Assembly: GCA_027186245.1 (NCBI GenBank)
Contig: CP114482.1
Location: 32,073,209 to 32,137,208, forward strand
Length of the DNA: 64,000 nt
Origin: Coriaria nepalensis
Taxonomy: Eukaryota > Streptophyta > Magnoliopsida > Cucurbitales > Coriariaceae
Reading direction: 5' to 3'
The notes under the pieces were generated by a model. The model saw only the letters and a program-made list of their open reading frames with translations. It did no database searches and had not been told where the DNA came from. The translations under genes and the position numbers were made by a program. Of this stretch, positions 48,101 through 61,300 are shown one piece after another; the first letter of the stretch is position 1; every line of letters starts with the position of its first letter.

Positions 48101-51100
48101 ATAGTAACTTGTGCTCTATATTCAGAGAATTGCATATTCGGGTAGAACGTAGACGGGATCCCATGAGTGGTGATTACTTTGAGAATATTGGTGGCATGTT
48201 ATTTAAAGATGGTTTCTTATATAAAACCGCATCAATGAAGTCAATAAGTGCTCAGAACATAAAACCCACCTTTGATGAACTTGAGAAATTTCGATCACCT
48301 GGAGAGAATGGAGTTGGAGACATAGGTAGTTTGTCTACCTTATTTGCAAATCGGAAGAAAGGTCACTTTATGAAGGGTGATGCAGTTATTGTCGTTAAGG
48401 GAGACCTCAAAAATTTGAAAGGATGGGTTGAGAAGGTTGAGGAAGATAATGTTCATTTCAGACCAGAAATGAAGGGACTTCCAGTAAGAGCTAGTTGACA
48501 TGCAAGGGATTCTTTTCTTTTTGTGCTGTCTAAATTACATATTATAATGAACCCACCGGTCAGTTTCTTCTTCTTCATCGATAATAACTTATTCATGGAT
48601 GATATTTTGCAGAATACCCTTGCTGTAAATGAGAAAGAACTCTGTAAGTATTTCGAACCAGGGAACCATGTCAAGGTTGTATCAGGTGCTCAGGAGGGAG
48701 TGACTGGTATGGTTGTTAAGGTTGACCAGCATGTGCTCATCATATTATCTGATACAACCAAGGAACATGTAAGTACATCTTTATTTTCAAAGAGAAATTT
48801 TTGCCCTTAAAATGTACCCTTTTGACCATAAATATTCTTACTGCCATTATTCTCAGATCCGAGTATTTGCTGATGATGTTGTTGAGAGCTCTGAGGTAAC
48901 TTCTGGTGTTACAAGAATCGGGGAGTATGAGCTACATGATCTTGTATTAATGGAGTAAGTCCTTTAATTTTATTTTTCTTTTTTCTGTTTTCATTTTGGT
49001 TTTGTGATGATCATTTGTTTGTTCATTTTTCTGCAGTAATATGAGCTTTGGTGTGATTATTCGCGTTGAAAGTGAGGCATTTCAGGTGAAAAATCTTAGT
49101 ATGAAGTTGCCAGCGGTTTACTATTCCTTTTGCATGTACTTATGCATGCTGCCACTTTGCTCTAGGTTCTCAAGGGAGTTCCTGATAGACCCGAGGTTGA
49201 TATTGTCAAGTTGAGAGAAATAAAATGCAAGATTGATAAGAAGATTAGTGTGCAAGATCGATACAAGAATACAATATCTGTGAAAGATGTAGTGAGGATT
49301 CTCGAAGGTCCTTGTAAAGTAAGCTACTAATTTCTAGGTCAATTCTTATTATCACATGATCGCATAATTGAAGGATTCCTATTTTAATTTTTCTTTTTTG
49401 GTGATATTAGGGAAAACAAGGCCCCGTGGAACACATATACAGAGGAGTCTTGTTCATTTACGACCGTCATCACCTTGAGCACGCAGGTTTTATATGTGCT
49501 AAATCCCAGACTTGTGCTGTTGTGGGAGGATCCCGGGCTAATGGAGATAGAAATGTAAGACTTTGTGTACCTTTATGGTAAGAAGATGCAGATAAAATCA
49601 CTGTTCCATAAATGCAAACTTTATTTAAGAGTATGTTTTCTGTTGCCTTCCTTTCTTGCAGGGTAATTCCTACTCAGGATTTGCGAGCCTTAGAGCCCCA
49701 CCCCGTGTTCCCCAGTCTCCTAAGAGATTTCCTAGAGGGGGCCCTCCTGGTGACTGTTAGTATTTAATATTTGCATCCTTGAATATTAATGAATGTTGCA
49801 AAGCATTTTGAGCATAATGTTGTGCAACTATAATTTTCAGAGGCATTCTAGCATGTACTTGGATTACTTTACATGTGAACATACACCTCATTTAAAAGTC
49901 TTTTTTAATGGGTTTAGAAGAAATTCTAAAACTTGATTTCTCTCTCCTTTCAACCTTAGCTTACAACCCAAATAATATCCCTCTCTTTACCCATCTTCTA
50001 CGCTCTCTTCTTTCTCCATCCATCAAACTCAAGCTTCGTTTGGTTCGGCCTTTATTCTATTTATTTTTTCTTCTTTTACTAATTTTCAGTTAAATTTTAC
50101 AGAAATTAGGAAAATGAGGAGAGCGAGGATTTTTCTTTTTATGCATGCTAAGAAAACAAGAGTAAGGATGTTCATGTATTAATGAGGAAGGTTATCGCAA
50201 ATTTTCACTATGATGCATTACGAATTGATTGTACAGGATTCATAATTTTCGAGCTGTATAATTTTATTATCATACAAAGGCTAACAAATTAATCACGTAT
50301 AACTTAATCACAAATTAGATTTTCCATATGCACAAGTTTCGAAAATTTAGCTTGATGGATGGAGGAAGAAAAGGAATAAGATGGGTCTGGATGGTGAGCT
50401 TGAGTGTGATATTATTAGAGAGAGAGGAAAAGTGTAGAAGGTCTAAGGCAGGGGGAAGAGAGATAAATTCCATATTTTATTTAACATTAAAAGGGATCTT
50501 TGGAGAGGGAACTTGTTTGCATCTTGAGGTAAGGCACGGAAGAGAGACAAACTGAGTAAATTTGAGTTTTTATAAAAAATCTAACATTTAAAGGGGTTTT
50601 TAATGAGGTGTATATCCAGATGTAAATAATTCAAATGGCATTGTGTACTAGGCTGGAGTAGAAATGAGGTTTCTACTCCATGTGCATGCTAGAATGCCTC
50701 TAATTTTCATTGATTATCTGATACTGGTTAATATTATGGCTCAGCTGGGGGAAGGCATAGAGGTGGAAGAGGGCATGATGGCTTGGTTGGCACTACAGTT
50801 AAGATTCGGCAGGGTCCCTATAAGGGTTACCGTGGGCGTGTTGTAGAAATCAAAGGCCAATTAGTTCGGGTTGAATTGGAGTCGCAAATGAAAGTTGTCA
50901 CAGGCAAGTTTTTTCTAAAGAATCTGGGGAAATAAATACGAGTACTTCAGATTTCATTCTGCTCTTATATGGTCAAAAATCTTCTTTTATGTGCAGTTGA
51001 TCGTACTGTCATCTCTGATAATGTGGTTGTTTCAACCCCATACCGGTAATTAACAACTTTTCCATCCATTAATTTCATGTTTCATGACTTAATGCTCATC

Positions 51101-53202
51101 TCACTGTATGTGTCTTACCAGTGATAATTCTAGATATGGTATGGGAAGTGAAACTCCTATGCATCCTTCTCGAACTCCACTACATCCATACATGACCCCT
51201 ATGAGAGATCCTGGAGGTTTGCTCTTTTTCATATGATTTTATGAGTTATGGTGGCGTTTTAATTGTCCTAAAATTTTAAGAGGTGATTTCTCTTTGTTCA
51301 GCAACACCTATTCATGATGGCATGAGAACACCTATGCGGGACCGAGCATGGAATCCCTATACACCAATGAGTCCACCAAGGTTGATCCAGATTATCTAAA
51401 ATCTTATCTAATAGTTAGGGATTTTATTTGCTATTATCTATTAGTTTATTATTAGTCTTCTATTTTTCAAGAATTCTAGGATTCCTAGTGCTTATCTCTT
51501 TTGGTTTGTTGGCTATATATTAGCATTACGTTTTTGTGAATAAAATTAGACAGTTTATTTTCAAAACCTAAAGCTTGTGTTGGATAGATTAAGGACACCT
51601 ATTCTCGCTTTGCAAGTGGCTGTTTCAGGAATTGGCATAATTGTATTCCTGAGTGGAGTCTGTTTAAATTTTTTATATATTACATTTGGCAGATGCAACA
51701 ACAATGCATTTAATAGAATAATTTACAGAAATGTGAAGATGAAAACATGTTACTACAGGTGTCTTCTTCATCTGCTAAATGACGTGATCAGAGGGACCTA
51801 TATAATTGGTTTCTATGCTCAGAAAGATTTTAACAAAATTGACCAAAGCTGGGTTTTTGTGTCTGAACTCTGCTAGGAAATTAGTACCTTTATGGTATAG
51901 TTAAGTGGAAATGAATTGGCTAGACAAAGATATTCATTATATTCATTGGAGTGGAAATGAATCTGCCAGGAAATTAGTACCTCTACCCCAGTTATTCTTT
52001 CTATTTTCTTAGTGGACTGATCATTAATTCTTGGAATATTTGTGGTCGAATTTCAGGGATAATTGGGAGGATGGAAACCCTGGATCTTGGGGAACCAGTC
52101 CACAGTATCAGGTTAGAAGTCTTACAATTTGAGCTAAAAATGTAGAATAATTATTAATGGGAAAAGCTATATATACAAGTAATATATACCCCTCCCTTCC
52201 CCCCTCTCCTTTTTTTCCATGTTATACTTAAAACTGCTGTTACCTTCTTTTCAGCCAGGCAGTCCTCCTAGGCGGACTTATGAAGCTCCAACTCCTGGTT
52301 CAGGTTGGGCTAGCACTCCTGCTGGCAGTTATAGTGAAGCTGGCACTCCAAGAGATAGCAATTATGGTATGGTTTCTGAATGTATATCTGTATAATACAT
52401 ATATTATTTTCATGGTTTTAACATTGTCCTTTTTTGCAGCCAATGCTCCAAGCCCTTACTTGCCGTCAACTCCTGGGGGACAACCTATGACTCCAAATTC
52501 AGTATCTTATCTTCCTGGAACTCCTGGCGGTCAACCAATGACCCCTGGAACTGGAGGTCTTGATATGATGTCGCCTGTTATAGGTTTGATTTTGATTTGC
52601 TTTTGCCTTCATTTTCTCAATTTCTACTTCCTTGGGATGGAGACTTTTCAGTTGAAATCTCATCTCAAACACAAGCACGTAATAACCGTTGCTGTTTTTA
52701 TCATCCTCACTCATCTCAATTGAATTTTTTTTTTTGTTATCCTTACTTTTAGGTGGTGATAATGAAGGCCCATGGTTTGTACCGGACATATTCGTAAATG
52801 TACACAGATCCGGTGATGAATCTTCCTTAGGAGTTATTCGTGATGTTCTTCCGGTATGTTCTATCAACAGCATCGCTTTCTTTTTTAAGAGTTTGAAACC
52901 ATGCCTTAGATTTATCGATGAAAGATTAATTTGGGGTTTTCCCTTTTTTTTTTGTATAGGATGGATCGTGTAGGGTTGTTCTTACATCAAGCAGCAATGG
53001 TGAAACAGTCACAGTGGGTCCTAATGAAATGGAAATTGTGGTCCCAAAGAAAAACGACAGAATCAAGATTATTGGCGGTGGATCATTAAGGGGTTCCTCC
53101 GGCAAGTTGATTGGTGTGGATGGATCTGATGGGATAGTAAAGGTTGATGACACTCTAGATGTTAAGATATTAGATTTGGTTAATCTAGCCAAAATAGCCT
53201 AG
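45193..53202 (+). CDS. SPT5: Transcription elongation factor SPT5
   Basis: 22 coding exons: 45193-45526, 46578-46816, 47001-47147, 47287-47445, 47574-47657, 47959-48029, 48126-48483, 48613-48768, 48857-48954, 49037-49085, 49166-49318, 49411-49554, 49662-49755, 50745-50903, 50997-51045, 51122-51216, 51302-51380, 52057-52111, 52255-52366, 52440-52583, 52753-52853, 52960-53202. They join in frame to 1,040 residues, the size of plant SPT5. It is the SPT4 partner that stimulates RNA polymerase II elongation. Order: acidic Glu/Asp-rich N-terminus (1-135); NGN domain (about 180-270, LWMVKCAIGREREVAVCLMQK); KOW motifs near 278, 425, 480, 590 and 715; a Ser/Thr-Pro-rich C-terminal repeat region with MTPMRDPG and TPGGQPMTP units (about 765-925); and a last KOW (about 985-1040). 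Start chosen at the first ATG before the acidic tract. All introns are GT-AG except the GC-AG intron 14 (50904-50996). Intron 13 carries a transposon. Confidence 0.96.
49840..50700. mobile_element. Non-autonomous Mutator-like element in SPT5 intron 13
   Basis: 861 bp flanked by perfect 9-bp direct repeats TAATTTTCA (49831-49839 and 50701-50709); 9 bp is the hallmark of Mutator-like elements. Terminal inverted repeats begin GAGGCATTCTAGCATG at both ends and match at about 21 of 23 positions. Longer imperfect inverted arms extend inward: the CT-rich block at 49979-50035 pairs with the GA-rich block near 50345-50470. No transposase is encoded. The insertion leaves the exon 13 donor (49756) and exon 14 acceptor (50744) outside it. 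Confidence 0.85.
50904..50996 (+). other. SPT5: GC-AG intron 14 of SPT5
   Basis: Exon 14 must end ...GTC ACA G to keep the conserved KVVTVDRTVISDN reading, so the donor is CAG|GCAAGT and the acceptor is GTGCAG|TT. The remaining donor bases match the consensus strongly, as usual for GC donors. No in-frame GT alternative is available nearby. Confidence 0.85.
51384..51570 (+). mobile_element. Possible LTR fragment in SPT5 intron 17
   Basis: Resembles a short Copia LTR: 'ttattagtcttctattttt', a TATA-like GGCTATATATTAG (about 51510) and a 'gtgaataaaatta' block. No partner or duplication found. A shorter repeat, 'aggaaattagtacctt/c', occurs twice at about 51876 and 51969 in the same intron. Confidence 0.3.
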
Positions 53203-53560
53203 CCATTATCTTTTCATGTAATCTTAACAGCCTAATGTTACCAGTCTTTTTTATTTCCACCCCCCCCTTTTTGGGTAATTGTTACACTTAGTTGAAGGCT
53301 TCATATTAGTTATAGAATTTTGTCATTCTACATATTATTTTTTAACAAATAGTCTTAATGGTAAATAACATAACTGAGTCTACTTCTTAACTGTTCGAAC
53401 TTTAAAAAAAATCAGTAACCTTAACACTTATTATTGCTTTTTTGATTATTTGTCTTACTAGAAAAGAGGTAAGGGGGAGTTCTATGATATCTTGTATTCG
53501 CTACAAATCTCACGAGGTTTATGATATTTCGTCTCAATCTCTAGAAATTAAGCTTCATTA
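53203..53560 (+). other. SPT5 3' UTR and flank
   Basis: Downstream of the SPT5 stop; T-rich and C-homopolymer runs (about 53261-53267). The poly(A) site was not located precisely. Confidence 0.4.
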
Positions 53561-53567
53561 TAAACGT

Positions 53568-53735
53568 CTTAGGTTTCTTTTGCTTGGATGGTATTATCCT
53601 CCAATTGATTGGTTGAAGATTAACACTGATGATTCTTCTATACGATACAAGGCTAGTTGTGGCTTTATATTATGTGATCATAATGTGAATCTTTGTTTTG
53701 TGGTTGCATTTTCTGTCTCTAGTAATCTCGGAAAA
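53568..53735 (+). pseudogene. RNase H-like (LINE-type, RVT_3) fragment
   Basis: Reads WYYPPIDWLKINTDDSSI...ASCGFILCDHNVN, matching the W-x-PP-x-GW-x-K-x-NTDG...GG-x-IRD start of plant LINE-associated RNase H domains. The Gly after NTD is replaced by Asp. Only the N-terminal part survives; probable dead LINE remnant. Confidence 0.6.
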
Positions 53736-53889
53736 ATGAGAATGATCAGTTAGATTAAGGGAAAGCTAGTGCATCTTATGATGATTTAACATCTTTTCAA
53801 GAAAATGACGGATGTTTTGATTTCGTCCCATCTCATTTATTAGTTTTTGCTTTTAATTATTAAAATTTTATGCGCTATTTTCTCTTCTA

Positions 53890-54800
53890 ATGATAATGCT
53901 TAATAGAGCTGATAAAATGAGTTAAAAAGAACACTTTCATGGGTCCGGCTTGTTTTCAAGCCCGCATATTAATGAGCTTGACTAGGCATTAATTTTTAAG
54001 GCATGACCTGAGTTATGGTGGCCGGGTCGTGTTCTACTTGATCCAAAGTAAGTCGGGCATTAAATAGAATCGGGTCAGAATGGGCCGGCCCATACTAACA
54101 GCTTTAATGTGAAAAAGAAAAAAGAAAAAAAAAAGGCGACTGATACAGTAACTACACTTAGGGATGAGCAGGGGTCGGGTTCGGTCCTGACCCACCAAAA
54201 ACTTCGATTTTCGGACACCCGAAACTCTACCGAAATTTCGCTTTTTGATTTCACCCCAACTGAACCGAATTGATACATTTCGGTGCGGGTCGAATCAGGG
54301 GCGGGCCGGGGTCGGTTTTCTCCAGTCGTAGAAGAAGAAGAAAGAGGGGGAGTTTCCTTAAACCCTTTTGTGCTCTTCACATCTATAAGGCGCCCTTTTT
54401 ATCATAAGAACAAAAATCACTCTTCAAGTTTCCTTCAAAATCACTCTGCTTCCTTTGCACCTCATGACTGAAGCCATACATAGACTTTTATCTTCCTATT
54501 TTACCCTTCAAATTTCCTTCTGATTCTTTTCCTCACAGCAAGCGGGATGTTATCGCTATCGCTATAATCTTGAGATGCATGTCTTTAATGGGGGCGGAGT
54601 GAAGGTAGAAGACGTCTGGTTCCCCGGCCGATGAGAAGGAGAAGAAGAAGGAGCGGAGTTTCTGTGCGTGGGTGGGTCTGCGGTCACTTTTTTTGTTTTT
54701 GTTCTTCTAATTTATATGAAAACCTGTTTTCGGGGCCCTGACTACGTACCCGAAATTTGGGCTCCGTCTGGATCTATGTGAGGGCCCAATCTAAAAAATA
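53890..54800. repeat. GGTCGGG/GGGCCGG-rich repeat-derived region
   Basis: Several GC-rich words in both orientations (GGCCGGGTCGTG near 54020, GGGTCGGGTTCGG near 54173, GGGCCGGGGTCGG near 54303), and a terminus-like AGGGATGAGCAGGGG at 54160 similar to the MITE at 16430. Open frames here (for example 54075-54380 minus) look like repeat artefacts. Boundaries not resolved. Confidence 0.35.
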
Positions 54801-55310
54801 GATTCAACTGTACCCCCAACTACAACCATCGAGTAAATTGTTATTGTTATATAAAAAGTCCACGTGTAATTTTCCCAAAAAAAAAAAAAAGAAAAAAGAG
54901 AGAGAGAAAGAGGCAACCGCCATTTTCAATTGAGCTAGATGTTCCATACCAGACATTCAACACCAACCCGTCCTTCTTCCTTCGTCTCACAAGACACAGA
55001 CATATCTCCTTCCCCCACTTCCGCCTCTTCCATTTTCCTTCCTTTATTCATTTGCGCTTTTCAACTCCATTACTCTTTCTAATATTCTCATTCCTTCATT
55101 CATAAACTCCTTTCATCACTGATCTATTCCTCTCTTTCTTCTTTTCTTCCAAGAAGAAGTGTTTATAGTGATCGATTTCGTATCAAAATCCACCGGCCGC
55201 TCGTTTTTTCTTCACTCGTAGATCACTCATTCGTCATTTCTTGGAAATACGTCCGAAATTTTGAATCAAAATATCTGTTGGAGAAAAAACCCCAATTAAA
55301 CTCTCTTTTC
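54801..55310 (+). promoter_or_regulatory. SGR2 upstream region and 5' UTR
   Basis: CT-rich leader region (about 54960-55190) before the SGR2 ATG. No TATA box could be assigned with confidence. Confidence 0.4.
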
Positions 55311-58300
55311 ATGGCGAGTTCCGAGGAGAATTTGGGCCTCGGCATTTCATCTGGAGCTATGCATGAAAGCACTCCTGATTTGCTGCAGAATACGCCATCT
55401 AATATTGCGATATTGGAGGATGTTATAGAGCACTGTGAAGGCAGGCAAAAGTATCTTGTGAGGACTAGGAGTCCATCTGATGGTGGTGACGTTCGGTGGT
55501 ACTTCTGCAAGGTTCCTTTAGGTGAGAATGGTGAGTTGTTTTTCTTTTCTTTCTTTATGGGATTATTTGTTCAAATACAAAGAATCTTGTTGTGAATCGT
55601 TTGGAGATGTATTCGCACTATAGATTCATATTGAATTAGAGTTGATATCTTGACTTTAAGTAGAATTGCATTTGGGCTAGTGATTGAACAAAAATTTCAG
55701 ACCCAAAATAGAATTAGATGAATGACTGAAACAAAACTCTAGTGTTGTGGATCGAAAATGGATCTTAGACTAAAACTAGTGTTTCAAGGAAAGAGCCAAA
55801 TGAAACCTTATCTCCATTTGGGGGAATTTGTATAAATACCAAATTTTTACTAAAACCTAATCAGGGCCCACCAAATTAAACTAAAATACTATTACTTAGA
55901 GCCCAATATTTTTTATTAGATTCCAGTTTACTCCCAGTCTAGTTTGAACAGCTTAGCCTAGTGAAGCAAGTTTCTCCGCGGTTTTCAATAAATGGCTAGC
56001 AAGACATTGATAGTCAGTTATCTCGTGTTGGAAAAATTTTGAAATAAGGTTTTTGAGTTATCATGTTTGATCATGAAGTTCTTCATCGTAGACTGTACAG
56101 TGTTCTTATGCCATTGCCAAATTTTGCAATGCGACCACAAGTTTTGCCATTTTTCTTTTTTGAAAAAGGAGATCTAAGAATGAATAGTAGCCTTCCCAGT
56201 AAGGAAGACATATTAAAGATTCAATTTTAATATTTAATTTACTTGTGGGAAATGCTGTGTGTGGATTTGTCAATGACTTAAATGACTTTATCTATTCTAC
56301 TTGGTAGAATATTAAGATTTTTCTTTTATTTTTCCTGTTGATCTTTCAAATGGAATTCTATGTTTGGTTTGTGAATTCCATACAATTTAGTTAGTATTTG
56401 CTGCTTATGTTCTTACAGAGCTAGCTGCTTCAGTTCCTCGAAGCGAGATAGTGGGAAAAGGCGACTATTTTCGTTTTGGCATGAGGGATTCTCTTGCTAT
56501 AGAGGCAGCTTTCCTGCAGGTATCTTTCAGATTGGTGACTGGTGACAAAATTTTCGTTCACATTCATCTTGGATTGCTTGGAAGTTGAACGACTTCCAAA
56601 AGCTAGAACTTCTCCTACTCATGAACTTGCTTATTTGATATATTTTTTGTCCTGCCTTATTCACTTGCAATACATTCCTGTGATTACTCTTAGAAGAAGC
56701 TAAAGGCACATACTTGGACAATGCTGTTCGTGCTCGTTATATTCATCCACTTCATTGTTGTGCCATCCCTCCTCCCTCCACACCCCCCCCCCCCCTCCCC
56801 TCCTCGTGATACCATCTGTCCTATTCTTCTTTACAGCTGGAAGTGGCAGGATTCATTTTAGTGTTATTGAAGTTACTGACATTTGGTGTATGCATTTATA
56901 GAGAGAAGAAGAGTTGCTTTCCAGTTGGTGGGAAGAGTATGCTGCATGCAGTGAAGGTCCAAAAGAACGCCCTGGTTCCAGTAAGAATTTGGACAGGCAA
57001 CGTAGGGAGTCTTCTTTAGAGGCTTCTAAATCTGCCAACCTACATGAAACTGACGAAGAGAGAGTAGGTGTTCCTGTAAAGGGAGGGCTTTATGAGGTAT
57101 ATTTGTTTCTTTTATACTTGATCTTTCTCATAGTGGTATTGTGACTCATTCTATCTCTATGGGCAACTTGCAATTACCATAAGACTTCAGGTCCTCACTC
57201 TCTCTCTCTCTTTCTATATAGAGGTTGAAAAGAAGGTATGGTTATGCTGATAATTCTGAAATTTAAACACCAGCATGCCCCACCCCCGCCCAAAAAAAAA
57301 AAAGGCAGATAGTCTTAGCAGGGATCAAGCAGCGAATAGATTAAAAAACTATCTCAGGGTCGGAATCCATTTTGTCCTATAGAATCACAGAGAACTTTTT
57401 CAAATTGAATTTTTTGTTAGTTGGTGACAGTTGTATCAATTTCCAAGTTCGAAAACTGCAGCCTTGGGAATGTTTGATGTGGTTATGTAGACCTTACAAG
57501 CGAGCATACCTTTTGATTCTTCTTAGATAGTAAATATAAATCCCTGGGGAGGAAGTTCGAGGAATGGCAATACACAAAGTGAATGCCTTCGTGAACATGG
57601 ACATCAAAATGAACAAATTAGAGAAAGAAGTCTTTTCTTATATGAAACTATTATTGCATCTATAGAACATTGTAAGTTTTAGAGGAATAAAATTCTTATT
57701 CACTTAATTAGAAAAATACATCTCAGAACCCCTTTGATAGGAGGGAAACCCTATCAACATAAAAGGAAAAAATACTTCCTGTACATCTAAAAGTAAATAC
57801 ATAAAATCCCAGATTAAGTGTAACTAATCAGGAAACAAATCAGTCTGATTTCTTTGCTGGTAATATCTTAAATATATTCTACACTCCCCATCAGGCTTGG
57901 CTACAGATGATAATCAAGCCAAGCTTGGACTTCAAATCTTCAAACTCAACTCTTGGTAGAACCTTAGTAAAGATAGCTATTTGGAGACATGTTGGCATGT
58001 ATAGTAGTTTAATTCTTGATAGAGTGCATAGGGAATTAATCTGGTGGGTATTTGGAAGGAAGAATATGCCTCAATGTTATATCGAGATCATTAAGGATAT
58101 GTATGAAAGTGTTGTAACTAGTGTTAGGTCAGTAGATGTCTAGTGAATTTCTTATTGTAGTAGGACTTATTCAAGGTTCGGCTTTAAGTCCAGACCTTTT
58201 TCCTTTAGATACGAATGAGCTAATGAAATATATTCAAGATGAGGTACTCTGGTATATGTTGTTTGCAAATGATATCGTCCTAATAGATGAAACTAAAAAA

Positions 58301-61300
58301 GGTGTAAATAAAAAATTAGATAGGTGGCGTGAGGCTCTCGAGAGTAAGGGTCTTAAAATGAGCCCCTCAAAAGCGGAATATCTAGTTTGTAATTTTGGTC
58401 CTGAATCTTGAAGAATGGGTAACCCAACTGAGATTGATGGTAGGGATGTCCTAGAGTGTGAAGTTTTTCGATATTTATGATCTATTATCCAAAAAATTGG
58501 GGACATTTGAGAGGATATAAACCATAGGATTAAAGCAGGTTGGATGAAATGGAGGATGACATTAAGAGTCCTATGCGATAGAAGGATGCCTGCGAGATTG
58601 AAAGGAAAGTCTTATAAGACGATCGTTCGACCAACTATGCTTTATGGCTCGGAGTGATGGGCCGCTACGGGACAACATATGCATTAAGATGGCTGTAGAA
58701 GAGATGCGTATGTTAAGATGGATGTGTAGTAAGTCTCCATTAGGGAAGGGACATCTAGTTGGTGAAGAGGCCAATCTAGATTTGCAGCCAATGATAGGAG
58801 GACATGGACTGTGTTCAGCTTAGCTACCGGAGCAAATGTTTCTTTGTAGTCACTAAGAGAGAATCATTAAGAGTGGATGTGAAGTATTCCTTTGCATGAA
58901 GAAGTGTTTGGGTATCGGAGCAAATGTTTCCTCTCTACAATACCATTCTGTTGGGGTGTGTCCACACATGAGCTTTGATGGATAATTCCCTAATCTAGTA
59001 GATAATCAATGAGAGTGGATGTGAAGTATTCCTTCGCATTATCTGAGTTTGGATCATTGAGTTAAAATTTCTGAAAATTTGGCCCACCCTGATTTTTCTT
59101 TCATGAGGAATGCCTAAGTAAGTCTTGTGTGATCATCTGTAAAAGTTATAGACCAGCGAGTACTTGTGATAGTTTTAACTCTAGAGGGTCTCCATGCATC
59201 ACTTGAATCAAGGAGAAAGGGTGGGATGTTTTGTAGGGTTGATTAGTATATGTTTTGAGAGTTGACAAATCTGCTATTGAAATTCAGTAGGATTTTTATT
59301 ATTGAATAATGAAGGAAACATTTTGGAGGTACAAAAAATTTGGATAACCTAGCTGATAGTGTCATAACATTATTGTGCTATCGCTAGGTAAATGACTAAC
59401 AGGTAAAGAACGCTTTGACTTCTAGACACTAAACTATCAACCTTGTAATCTTTCACTTAGAGGATCAACCACCTTGAGAAGATACAGCCCCAAGTACATA
59501 TTAGCATTGCCAATCGTCTTCCCTAAATCCAAGTCGTGAAATTCACACGAGTATGGAAGAAATTTAGTAACACAACTGTGTTCTTGAGTGAGTTTACTAA
59601 TAGATAGTAAATTGCAGTCTAGATTTAGAGCTAAAAGGACATAATTAAGGGTAAGATCCTTTGACACTATGATGGATCCTGAATCAGTCACTTTTGAAAG
59701 TGAACCATATGCTATTCTGGCAGTAAGGTCCTCATGACAAGGAGTGAACGTGCTAAAGAGTCTTCTATCTCTAGTCATGTGCTTTGATACTCCGGAGTCA
59801 ACAATCCATCGACTTTCTTTTTCCTTCTTAACATTAAAGGCAGTTACAAACTTACCTTTTTGAGCTATGGATCTAGTTTCAATGATTGGAGAGGATTGAG
59901 ATATGATGGTTAACTTAACATTTTCTTCAATAGGTCGAGCTGCTCCTTCCTGAACAAATTCGGTTCAACTGTTATAGCATGTTCTTCCGTGGATCCAAGG
60001 TTGCCTCGACCCTCTTTGTTGAATGCAGGCCGTGAGGGCTTCTAATCTGCTGGTTTTCTATGGATTCGTTAGCAAGTATCTTTGACATGTCCTGGTTCAG
60101 TTTTGAAGGCTTAGGGAAGAATCATTCAATCTCGGAACAAAAGATAGAAGGGAAGGTAGCTCATGTCAGGTTTTCGGCAATGTTCACACCATGGATGATC
60201 TTTCCTTGGTCAATTATCACTAGTTTGGTATTGAGTCCCTCTAACAGCTAGGGCAGAACCTTCTAGATTTGGTGTGACAAAATGAGATCCCATCATAACC
60301 CTTTCCCTACTTTCTTCTTTTCTTACCTTAGAAAAAGCCTCTCTAAGACTAGGTGGTGGTTTCCTCCCTTGAATTCTCCCTCATACTTCATCAAAATTTT
60401 GGTCAAGTCCAATTAGGAAATTTATATAGTCTTTTCCTCACAACAATCTGCTTGTGTGCCGGTATATCTTCAGGGCATTTCCATGGGTGCTCTTCACATA
60501 AATCTAGTTGTTGTTGTCAATAGCAATTGAGATCATTATAGTACTGAGTTACAGTCAAATCCCTTGCCATAAACCAGGAAGAGTATTCTCTATCTCAAAC
60601 AGCTCTGACATGTTTTCCACGTTGGAATAAGTCTCCCTCGCAGCTTCCCAGATTTCCCTTGCTGTTTCATAACAGAGAAAACTTTCTCCTATGTCATTGG
60701 TCATGGAATTAATGAGCCATGACATGACGATTTTCGGATTTCCATATTTTGAACTTCGTATCTCCTTTCTCTAGTTGGACTGCATCACCAGATAGATAGT
60801 CATCCTTCCCCTTCCGCAGATGTACATCATTACAGATTAAGACCATTGGATATGGTTGTTCTCATTTAGTTTATGCTCTGTAATGAGACATGATTGCTAT
60901 CTAAGCTTCCATGGTTGATGACGACCATGGTCTCTTTGTTTGAGGTGATTTCAGAATCTGAGGAAGACGAGTATTGCTTCTTTGTAGCTATCCCATACTT
61001 TGTCATATGAGATTAATTTGTTAGGTTTTCGGACTTGGCTCTGATACCATCTAAGTTTTAGAGGAATACAATTCTTACTCAATTAGAAAAATGCATCTCA
61101 GAACCTCTTTTATAGGAGGGAACTGTTAGACCCGTCATTATTATTAGTATTAGTATTAGTATTAATATTATTATTATGAGGCTATTTTAGTAATTGGCTG
61201 GTTAGTAGTATAAATAGAAATAGTATGGTTAGGGTTTAGGGAGGAATTGATTTTGGAGAGTAAGAACTCTTAAGGAGAGACGGTCTACCTCTTGAATAGT

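Noticed and set aside
51384..52056. Alternative exon in SPT5 intron 17 (99-codon frame at 51577-51876)
   Set aside because: No conserved SPT5 block is missing at this junction; exons 17 and 18 join to the expected PPRDNWEDG reading, so the frame is intronic.
54075..54471. Overlapping frames on both strands (101 and 62 codons)
   Set aside because: Encoded by GGTCGGG-type repeat sequence; Ser/Pro/Arg strings without a domain or conserved start.
55278..55310. Upstream extension of SGR2
   Set aside because: The upstream frame has no ATG (it would need TTG at 55278); the ATG at 55311 is the first in frame.
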